Part shown: positions 33,762-40,365 of the stretch, piece after piece | Layout of the letters: the number at the start of each line of letters is the position of its first letter | How positions within the stretch are numbered: the stretch's first letter is position 1 | DNA from: JBKEDS01 sp047975545 | GTDB lineage: Bacteria > Bacteroidota > Bacteroidia > Flavobacteriales > Flavobacteriaceae | Length of the DNA stretch: 64,000 bases | Assembly: GCA_047975545.1 (NCBI GenBank) | Contig: JBKEDS010000006.1 | Span: 1-64,000 of the forward strand | Direction of reading: 5' to 3' | The notes under the pieces: generated by a model | Told to the model about the DNA's origin: nothing | Databases searched by the model: none | Seen by the model: the letters and a program-made list of their open reading frames with translations, nothing else | Program-made: the position numbers and the translations under genes

Positions 33762-34025
33762 GCGTTGTAAAATATTTTATGGTTTGCGGCACGGTTAGGC
33801 GTACTGCCTACGGTCAAAGATATTTCTTTATATCAAACAAAGCCTTAAACCGCTCATTTTTTTACATTCATTTAACAATAACCGTACCTAATTAATAAAA
33901 ATTTCAGTAAAACTTATTTATCACTTCACCTATTAAAAATTTCTTCACGCAGTTGTGTGCTTTTTATTCGTTTATGGTATTGTTTTTGTGATATATACGT
34001 AAGCAACAACTAAACCCTAATAATT

Positions 34026-34583
34026 ATGAGACATTCTAAATTAATGCCAGAAATTAATACCGGCTCCATGGCCGATATTGCCTTTTTATTACTCATTTTC
34101 TTTTTGGTTACCGCCACTATTTCCACCGATGCAGGCATTAACCGTATGCTACCAAGCGAATGCCCACCGGGCACCGACTGTACCGGGGAAATTGCCGAAC
34201 GCAATATCATCAGGATTGTAGTAAACAACGACAACGCCATAATGGTTGAAAACGAATTAATGCCATTAAGCACTTTAAAAGCAAGCATTAAGGCTTTTGT
34301 AAACAACAATGGCGATGGTAGCTGCTATTACTGTAACGGACAGCAGGACAAAACCCTGTCCGACAACCCGCAAAAAGCCATCGTTTCGTTACAAGTTGGC
34401 ACGCAAACATCGTACGAAACATTTATTGCCGTGCAAAACGAACTATCGAAAGCCTATTACGAATTGCGTGACGCATATTGCGGCAATGTATTGAAAAAAA
34501 CGTCGAACACGCTTACCGATGCCGAACTGCAGCAAGTAAAAAAGGCCTATCCGTTTTTAATATCCGAAGTGCAAACAAAATAA
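34026..34583 (+). CDS. ExbD/TolR-type biopolymer transport protein
   Basis: A 185-residue inner-membrane protein with a short cytosolic N-terminus, one membrane helix (about 12-33: G-S-M-A-D-I-A-F-L-L-L-I-F-F-L-V-T) that carries the proton-path Asp of ExbD (D17), and a periplasmic domain. The periplasmic domain holds cysteines (C46, C52 and a C-Y-Y-C at about 99-102), a form seen in Bacteroidota ExbD proteins. It should work with an ExbB proton channel and TonB, neither of which is in this window. The companion exbB/exbD genes must lie elsewhere. Confidence 0.88.
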   Translation: MRHSKLMPEINTGSMADIAFLLLIFFLVTATISTDAGINRMLPSECPPGTDCTGEIAERNIIRIVVNNDNAIMVENELMPLSTLKASIKAFVNNNGDGSCYYCNGQQDKTLSDNPQKAIVSLQVGTQTSYETFIAVQNELSKAYYELRDAYCGNVLKKTSNTLTDAELQQVKKAYPFLISEVQTK

Positions 34584-34711
34584 TATTCTTATTTAACCAA
34601 GCCGCAAATCCGCAAACAACAACCGAAAAGTATTCGTGGGTTTGTGGCTTGTTTTCATCTTACAACTTCATTTGTTTTTGTATTTTTGTTGAAACACGTA
34701 AAAAACGTAAC

Positions 34712-35662
34712 ATGAATACAATACCAAGCGTTAACCTTGCCGATTTTCTTTCGGAAGACCCCTCCCGCAAACAAAACTTTGTAAATGCCATTGGTCAAGC
34801 CTACGAAAACATAGGCTTTGTGGCGTTAAAAGGGCATTTTCTTGACGATACACTGGTTGATAAACTGTACACCAAAATAAAACACTTTTTCAACCTTCCC
34901 GTAGAAATCAAGCAAAAATACGAAATCCCCGGTATTGGCGGCCAACGGGGCTACGTATCCTTTGGCAAGGAAAGCGCCAAGGGCAAAAAAGAGGGCGACT
35001 TAAAAGAATTTTGGCATTTTGGGCAATATGTTGAAAATAACGATACCTTAGAAAAAGAATATCCCAAAAACGTTACAGTTGAAGAACTGCCCGAATTTAA
35101 CAGCACCGGAAAAGAAGCCTACAAAATGCTGGAAAAAACAGCAAAATACGTGCTTCGGGCGCTTGCGCTGTATTTGGGTTTGGAAGAAGCCTATTTCGAC
35201 CATTACATCCATAACGGCAACTCCATATTGCGCCCCATACACTACCCTCCCATAACCCAAGAACCCAAGGATGCCGTGCGTGCCGCCGCCCATGGCGATA
35301 TTAACCTAATAACCCTTTTAATGGGCGCACAAGGCCGTGGGCTTCAAGTGCAAAACCACAAAGGCGAATGGATAGACGCCATTGCCCAGCCCGACGAGCT
35401 TATGATTAACGTGGGCGACATGCTGTCCAGGCACACCAACAACAAATTAAAATCCACCATACACCGTGTTGTTAATCCCCCGAAAGAACTTTGGGGGACC
35501 TCAAGGTATTCCATCCCGTTTTTTATGCACCCCATAAGCAGTATGAAATTAAACGTATTGGAAAACTGTATCGATGAACAAAACCCAAAAGCGTTTGACG
35601 ATATTACGGCAGGCGATTTTTTAACCGAACGCTTAATAGAGCTTGGACTTATAAAGAAATAA
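34712..35662 (+). CDS. isopenicillin N synthase-like 2OG-Fe(II) oxygenase
   Basis: With the ATG at 34712 (a much longer in-frame extension back to 34478 overlaps exbD and does not look coding) the product has 316 residues. It is a non-haem iron oxygenase: iron ligands H194, D196 (AAHGDINLI) and H251 (STIHRVV), with the 2-oxoglutarate-binding R265-x-S267 (SRYSIPFF). The DIOX_N-like N-terminal part starts PSVNLADF. Members act on many small molecules; the substrate is unknown. A TATTTTTG at 34681-34688 is a possible -7 box. It is followed after 3 bases by a SUI1 gene. Confidence 0.88.
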   Translation: MNTIPSVNLADFLSEDPSRKQNFVNAIGQAYENIGFVALKGHFLDDTLVDKLYTKIKHFFNLPVEIKQKYEIPGIGGQRGYVSFGKESAKGKKEGDLKEFWHFGQYVENNDTLEKEYPKNVTVEELPEFNSTGKEAYKMLEKTAKYVLRALALYLGLEEAYFDHYIHNGNSILRPIHYPPITQEPKDAVRAAAHGDINLITLLMGAQGRGLQVQNHKGEWIDAIAQPDELMINVGDMLSRHTNNKLKSTIHRVVNPPKELWGTSRYSIPFFMHPISSMKLNVLENCIDEQNPKAFDDITAGDFLTERLIELGLIKK

Positions 35663-35665
35663 AAC

Positions 35666-35998
35666 ATGGACTTACAGGACCAGTTAAAAAACCTATTTCC
35701 CGACCACGTTTCGGAAAACACAAATATGGAAACGTCTTCAACCGAAAGTGAAATTTGGCTGCAAGACGAACCCTTAATTTGTAAATACGAAAAACGAAAA
35801 GGAAAACCCATTACCATAATTGAAGGCTATACCGGGGCAAACGAAGATTTTAAAATCTTGGCCAAGGATATAAAAACAACCCTAAGCGTGGGCGGAAGTT
35901 TTAAAAACGACAGCATTATCATTCAAGGCGATTATCGCGATAAAATTATGCAAATCCTAAAAGATAAAGGCTTTAAGGTTAAACGTGTTGGCGGATAA
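35666..35998 (+). CDS. SUI1/eIF1-like translation factor (YciH type)
   Basis: A 110-residue protein with a SUI1 domain: KYEKRKGKPITIIEGYTG, then L-S-V-G-G-S-F-K-N-D and a C-terminal I-I-I-Q-G-D-Y-R-D-K-I...L-K-D-K-G-F-K-V-K-R-V-G-G. This is the bacterial eIF1 relative thought to act on initiation-complex fidelity. It overlaps in operon layout with the oxygenase gene (3-base gap), a link with no known functional reason. Confidence 0.9.
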   Translation: MDLQDQLKNLFPDHVSENTNMETSSTESEIWLQDEPLICKYEKRKGKPITIIEGYTGANEDFKILAKDIKTTLSVGGSFKNDSIIIQGDYRDKIMQILKDKGFKVKRVGG

Positions 35999-36082
35999 TT
36001 TAAAATATTGTGCTTTAACCTACTATCATGTCAAATTAAAATTGACGGCTGGGATTACTTTCTCCGCTGTCGCCGCAATTGA

Positions 36083-36122
36083 CGTCTTTGCGAGAAGGAG
36101 GCACGACAACGAAGCAATTTCT
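36083..36122. repeat. short palindromic repeat, intergenic copy 2
   Basis: CGTCTTTGCGAG-AAGGAGGCACGACAACGAAGCAATTTC matches the outline of the element inside purL (cgtcattgcga...gaagcaatc) and of the copy at 3219-3267. It lies between the SUI1 gene and the nucleoside phosphorylase gene, in a 185-base gap that otherwise shows nothing recognisable. Confidence 0.55.
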
Positions 36123-36182
36123 TGCAAAGTTTCAAAGTTAACATAACAATAGGTTTCATTGAAAACAAAATTTACCAAACCC

Positions 36183-37055
36183 ATGCCCATACAAGCATCC
36201 GAACTTATATTAAACTCCGACGGTAGTATTTACCACCTAAATTTAAAGCCCGAAAATGTTGCCGATACTATTATTTTGGTGGGCGACCAAGACCGTGTCG
36301 AAAAAATAAGCAAACATTTCGACCGTATCGAGTTTTCTACCCAAAAGCGGGAATTTAAAACGCATACAGGCGTTTATAAAGGCAAACGGCTAACGGTAAT
36401 ATCAACCGGTATTGGCCCCGACAACATCGATATTGTGTTAAATGAATTAGATGCGCTTTTCAATATAGATTTACGCACAAGGCACCCCAAAGCCAAGCCA
36501 ACCCGCTTAAAATTTATACGCATAGGCACTTCGGGTGCCTTACAGGTCGATATTCCCGTAAATAGTTTTGTGCTAAGCAGCCACGGGCTGGACTTAAACG
36601 GTATGCTGCATTTTTACCAAATCGACACCCATAGTAATCCCACCATTGAAAATGCCTTTGTTGCGCACACCAAATGGCATCCCGATAAAGCACGGCCATT
36701 GGTAATAAAAAACAGCGAACTGCTGGAAAACCTATTGCAAAGCAGCCAAACTTTTAAAGGATTAACCGCTACTGCTGGCGGATTTTATGGCCCGCAAGGC
36801 CGGGTATTGCGCCTTGCCTTGCATGACCCACAACTAAACCAAAAAATGGACACTTTTAATTTTAATGGTTTTCGCATTACAAATTTTGAAATGGAAACTG
36901 CTGCCATTTATGGCCTGGCCAAGCTTTTGGGCCACGACGCCCTATCGCTTAACGCCATTATTGCCAACCGTGCAAACGGACAATTTAGCACCAACCCTTA
37001 TCAGGCCGTCGAGCGTTTAATTGTTTATGTTTTGGATAGGCTTGCAAGGCAATAG
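36183..37055 (+). CDS. nucleoside phosphorylase (uridine phosphorylase-like)
   Basis: A purine/uridine phosphorylase-fold enzyme that splits nucleosides with phosphate for salvage. From the ATG at 36183 it has 290 residues and begins MPIQASELILNSDGSIYHLN, which fits the family better than a TTG eight codons upstream. Visible are the phosphate loop VGDQDRVEKIS, the ISTGIGPDNIDI block, IGTSGALQVDIPVNSFV, and FEMETAAIYGLAKLLG, the ribose-binding segment. The exact nucleoside is unclear; uridine is a reasonable guess. It is monocistronic. Confidence 0.85.
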   Translation: MPIQASELILNSDGSIYHLNLKPENVADTIILVGDQDRVEKISKHFDRIEFSTQKREFKTHTGVYKGKRLTVISTGIGPDNIDIVLNELDALFNIDLRTRHPKAKPTRLKFIRIGTSGALQVDIPVNSFVLSSHGLDLNGMLHFYQIDTHSNPTIENAFVAHTKWHPDKARPLVIKNSELLENLLQSSQTFKGLTATAGGFYGPQGRVLRLALHDPQLNQKMDTFNFNGFRITNFEMETAAIYGLAKLLGHDALSLNAIIANRANGQFSTNPYQAVERLIVYVLDRLARQ

Positions 37056-37219
37056 CTCTTTCAAAAAGCAAAAACCTTAAATTTATGTTAATACTTCGTC
37101 CTTTTTCAAGGATATTGGCGCAAAACCATAATTTTACATCAAGTTGAACGCTTTTGGAAAAAATGGAATTTTTTAATTCAATATTTTTCAATTCAACTTC
37201 AAAAAATAAAATCCAATAC

Positions 37220-37374
37220 ATGAAACCCTCATTGAGGGATTTAGCAAAGCCAAGGTTAAGGCCTCCACAAAAGGTCATGAATAAAAACAACGGACAGTAA
37301 GCTTTCGGCTTTTTTTGCTGTGTTATTAAAAAAACTCAAAATCAGATGTTTAACTTAAATTTATTCGTGTGAAA
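37220..37374 (+). repeat. shared leader repeat, copy B
   Basis: The core at 37220-37289 and the near-start segment at 37347-37374 (TGTTTAACTTAAATTTATTC followed by G-T-G-T-G-A-A-A) match copy A at 26651-26787 in sequence and in orientation relative to the gene. It holds ATGAAACCCTCATTGAGGG, whose arms CCCTCA/TGAGGG-like can pair. This fills most of the 314-base gap ahead of the TlpA-like gene; the remainder (37056-37219) shows nothing I can name. Confidence 0.65.
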
Positions 37375-38415
37375 AAACTATTAGTATTAGCCTCGGCAAT
37401 AGCCATAACGGCTTGTAAAACCGAACCAAAGGACTACGTTACCCTATCGGGAACAATAACCAACAAAAACAGCGATTCATTGGTTATTAGAAACCAAACC
37501 TTTTCAAGAACCATTAAGGTTAACCCCGACGGCACCTTTAAGGACACTTTAAAAGTAGAACCCGGGCTTTACGGATTGTTCGACGGCAAGGAAGCCACTA
37601 CCCTATTCCTTAAAAACGGCTTCGATTTAAATATGGCACTCGATACCAAAGCCTTTGACGAGTCGATTAAATTTACTGGTGAAGGTGAAGCACATAATAA
37701 TTTCTTGGTAAAAAACACCTTGCTGCAAGAAGAATTGCTCAATGTTGAAAAATTGGGCGAATTGGATTTGGAAGGCTTGGATAAAGCATTGGAAACGGCA
37801 AAAGCCAAGCTAAGCGAATTTTATAGCTCCAGCAGCAAAATAGACACGACCATTACCAATAATTTAAACAAAAACTTAGAACCCATGTTAGGGTTTTATA
37901 AAAATTATCTTGGCGAATCCATCAGGCTAAAAACGGTTCTGGCAAAAGGCACGGCTTCGCCCACGTTCGAGGCTTACGAAAACTACAAGGGCGGCACAAC
38001 CTCGCTATCCGACTTAAAAGGAAAATACGTCTACGTCGATGTTTGGGCAACATGGTGCGGGCCCTGCAAGGCCGAAATTCCTTCACTTAAAAAATTAGAA
38101 GAAGAATACCATGGGAAAAATATCGAGTTTGTAAGCATTTCGGTTGACGACGGTCGCGGTTACAGGGCCGATTCCAGGGAATTGGCCGCAACTGCCGCAA
38201 AAGAAGGCTGGAAAGGCATGATAGCCGAAAAACAAATGGGCGGCGTACAATTGCTGGCGCCAAACGGCTGGCAATCGGATTTTATTGCCAATTATAAAAT
38301 ACAGGGCATTCCAAGGTTTATCCTTATCGACCCGCAAGGCAATATAGTAACACCCGATGCGCCACGGCCTTCAAGCCCTGCTATTAAAAATTTATTTAAT
38401 TCTTTAAGTATTTAA
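37369..38415 (+). CDS. TlpA-like thioredoxin-fold lipoprotein
   Basis: A 348-residue lipoprotein: signal MKKLLVLASAIAITAC with Cys16, a DUF4369-like beta-rich N-terminal domain (about 25-110), a helical linker, and a C-terminal TlpA/ResA-type thioredoxin domain with the active site W-C230-G-P-C233-K. It probably reduces or rearranges disulfides in the periplasm. The start is a GTG at 37369. Its 5' region is the shared leader repeat also found ahead of the DUF4251 lipoprotein gene. Confidence 0.9.
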   Translation: MKKLLVLASAIAITACKTEPKDYVTLSGTITNKNSDSLVIRNQTFSRTIKVNPDGTFKDTLKVEPGLYGLFDGKEATTLFLKNGFDLNMALDTKAFDESIKFTGEGEAHNNFLVKNTLLQEELLNVEKLGELDLEGLDKALETAKAKLSEFYSSSSKIDTTITNNLNKNLEPMLGFYKNYLGESIRLKTVLAKGTASPTFEAYENYKGGTTSLSDLKGKYVYVDVWATWCGPCKAEIPSLKKLEEEYHGKNIEFVSISVDDGRGYRADSRELAATAAKEGWKGMIAEKQMGGVQLLAPNGWQSDFIANYKIQGIPRFILIDPQGNIVTPDAPRPSSPAIKNLFNSLSI

Positions 38416-38437
38416 AAACTTGAACCTAACGGATTTT

Positions 38438-38477
38438 AAAAACGCCGCTTTTTCTGTTTTGAAAAAGCGGCGTTTTT
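38438..38477. terminator. bidirectional terminator between the TlpA-like gene and nnr
   Basis: AAAAACGCCGCTTTTTC (38438-38454) pairs with GAAAAAGCGGCGTTTTT (38461-38477) around a 6-base loop. It directly abuts the end of nnr on the minus strand and lies 22 bases past the TlpA-like stop, so it serves both convergent genes. Confidence 0.88.
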
Positions 38478-40031
38478 TTATTGACCTTCACTGTTATTTT
38501 CGGCTTGTTGCGCTTCTTTTGGCCTTGCAAACAAATCCTTAAACGCTTCGCTTAGATAATCGGTAATATGGCTTGCCAATAGGCTTTCGTAGCCCAAATC
38601 TTCTACTGCAATATCGGCGGCTTTTCCGTGTAGGTAAACTCCGAAAACGGCGGCAACCAAAGGCTCGTAACCTTGTGCCATTAGCCCTGTTATTATGCCC
38701 GTAAGCACGTCGCCACTTCCAGCGGTGGCCAGTCCGGGATTTCCGGTGGAATTTACATAAAACCTATCCTGCGTAACGGTAACGGTGTGGGCGCCCTTTA
38801 CAACCAAAATACAATCGTGGGTTTTGGCAAATACTTTGGTTTTTTCAAGTTTATCAAAATCGTTTGTCCAATTGCCTATTAAGCGTTCCAATTCTTTCGG
38901 GTGCGGCGTTAAGATGGTGTTTTTTGGCAAACGTTTAAGTAGTTTTTTGTTCTGGGATAGTAAATTAATGGCATCGGCATCGATAACCAAGGGCGCTTTA
39001 TTTTCTTCTAAAAAACGTTCAAAAGCCTTTAAGGTTTCGGGAGCCGTGCCCATGCCTACGCCTATCCCTATTGCCGTTGGCTGTATGCTTAAAGCGATGT
39101 TGGAAATACGGCTATCGCCAACATCCGTTATTACCATAGCCTCAGGTAAAGCCGTTTGCAGCGGCACATAGCCACATTTGGGTACAAAAGCGGTTACCAA
39201 TCCGCCCCCAACCGATAAAACCGCACGACTTGCCAAGGTTACGGCGCCTATTTTGCCATAACTGCCGCCAACAACCAAGCTATGCCCAAAGTTGCCCTTA
39301 TGCGAAAATTTATCCCGCGGCATATACGAAAACAACACTTCCTGTTTGCCTATATATTCGGCTTCGGTTGGCGTATTGTACAGAAATTCCATATCGAAGC
39401 CAATATCCAAGGCTTCCCATTGTTGGGTGTATTTTGCCGTTTCAGGGAGGAAAAACACCAATTTGGGCGTTACAAAACTTAGGGTATAGTTGGCTTTTAC
39501 CACGCACGAATCGTTTTCGGGTACTTTATCGGTTTGTAGCCCCGAAGGAATATCTACCGAAAGCGTAAAGGCCTGCGAATCATCTAAATGTTTAAACAAA
39601 GCCAACACCCACTTATGTATGGGACGGTTTAGGCCAATCCCAAAAATGGCATCAACAATAATATCCTCTTTGCTTATTTGGGGAAAATTGTCGGCCTCGG
39701 TTAAAAGCGTTGGCCAAGCCTTGGTTACTTGCTTAATCCTGTCGTAGTTAATTAAAAAATCCTTCGAACGTTTGTCGCTATAATTTATAACGTACGTATT
39801 TACGTTATAGCCCGCCAAAATTAAATGCCGCGCCAAGACCAATCCGTCCCCGCCGTTGTTTCCTATACCGCAAAATACATGGATGGGCACTTGTGCGCCC
39901 TGCATACGCAAATGAAACCAGTTAAAAATTTGGGTGCCGGCACGTTCCATTAAATCGGTTGACGAAATACCTTGGCGCTCAACGGTTAGCTTGTCGCCTT
40001 GGTAAACTTGTGCTTTGGATAATATTTTCAT
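38478..40031 (-). CDS. nnr: bifunctional NAD(P)HX epimerase/dehydratase
   Basis: Metabolite-repair enzyme that restores damaged NAD(P)H hydrates. The 517 residues combine an N-terminal YjeF epimerase domain (CGIGNNGGDGLVLARHL near residue 54) with a C-terminal ribokinase-like dehydratase domain (VVGGSYGKIGAVTLASRAVLSVGGG, ILTPHPKELERL, and the GNPGLATAGSGDVLTGIITGL anion hole). Length is normal for the fused form. It is convergent with the TlpA-like gene and divergent from the threonine operon. Confidence 0.94.
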   Translation of the reverse strand: MKILSKAQVYQGDKLTVERQGISSTDLMERAGTQIFNWFHLRMQGAQVPIHVFCGIGNNGGDGLVLARHLILAGYNVNTYVINYSDKRSKDFLINYDRIKQVTKAWPTLLTEADNFPQISKEDIIVDAIFGIGLNRPIHKWVLALFKHLDDSQAFTLSVDIPSGLQTDKVPENDSCVVKANYTLSFVTPKLVFFLPETAKYTQQWEALDIGFDMEFLYNTPTEAEYIGKQEVLFSYMPRDKFSHKGNFGHSLVVGGSYGKIGAVTLASRAVLSVGGGLVTAFVPKCGYVPLQTALPEAMVITDVGDSRISNIALSIQPTAIGIGVGMGTAPETLKAFERFLEENKAPLVIDADAINLLSQNKKLLKRLPKNTILTPHPKELERLIGNWTNDFDKLEKTKVFAKTHDCILVVKGAHTVTVTQDRFYVNSTGNPGLATAGSGDVLTGIITGLMAQGYEPLVAAVFGVYLHGKAADIAVEDLGYESLLASHITDYLSEAFKDLFARPKEAQQAENNSEGQ

Positions 40032-40126
40032 AAATCGATTTTATCATTTCTTCAATTCTCAAACATAATAGCCATTTTTTTTAAAAGAAAACAGCCACAG
40101 AATAAGAAAACGGTAAAAATGCCCTT

Positions 40127-40161
40127 TTTGTTTTTTTATTGGCCTAAAAGTAATACATTTG
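40127..40161 (+). promoter_or_regulatory. promoter of the threonine operon
   Basis: TTTG at 40127-40130, a 23-base spacer and TACATTTG at 40154-40161 match the Bacteroidota consensus. Transcription would start near 40168, about 15 bases before the leader peptide ATG and about 200 bases before thrA. Confidence 0.6.
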
Positions 40162-40182
40162 GGTAGTATTATAACAGGAACA

Positions 40183-40290
40183 ATGAAGCTTTTCAATTTA
40201 AATATTGCTTTTTTTACAGCGCTTTCCCAAAAAGCGAATACTGCCGTTATAACTACAACCTCTACCATTACAACCCCTTGGGGGTGCTAA
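40183..40290 (+). CDS. threonine-rich leader peptide of the thr operon
   Basis: A 35-codon frame from ATG 40183 to TAA 40290, too short for ordinary gene calling. It begins M-K-L-F-N-L and then runs A-V-I-T-T-T-S-T-I-T-T-P-W-G-C at the end, with a dense cluster of Thr codons interrupted by Ile and Ser. This is the composition expected of a ribosome-stalling leader for an operon controlled by threonine (and perhaps isoleucine) charging, as in E. coli thrL. It lies just after a good promoter and just before a terminator-like hairpin and thrA. Confidence 0.7.
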   Translation: MKLFNLNIAFFTALSQKANTAVITTTSTITTPWGC

Positions 40291-40314
40291 TTTTATATAC
40301 TTCGGGCTGTTTTC

Positions 40315-40344
40315 GTGATTTTTGCAAAATCGCATCTTTTTATT
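40315..40344 (+). terminator. candidate attenuator hairpin ahead of thrA
   Basis: GTGATTTT (40315-40322), loop TGC and AAAATCGC (40326-40333) form an 8-bp stem with one G-T pair, followed by ATCTTTTTATTTTC. It is 25 bases past the leader peptide stop. A second small stem, ACCCC/GGGGT, overlaps the end of the leader at about 40274-40285 and could take part in an alternative fold. Confidence 0.5.
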
Positions 40345-40365
40345 TTCTAACATAATTCATAAAAC

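Noticed and set aside
34478..34711. An upstream extension of the isopenicillin-N-synthase-like gene
   Set aside because: It overlaps the end of exbD in another frame, its translation is Cys/Lys-rich with no family similarity, and the ATG at 34712 gives the normal start of the family.
40059..40268. A 69-codon minus-strand frame ahead of thrA
   Set aside because: It lies antisense to the leader peptide and promoter, has a basic, low-complexity product, and no support as a gene; the plus-strand leader explains the region better.
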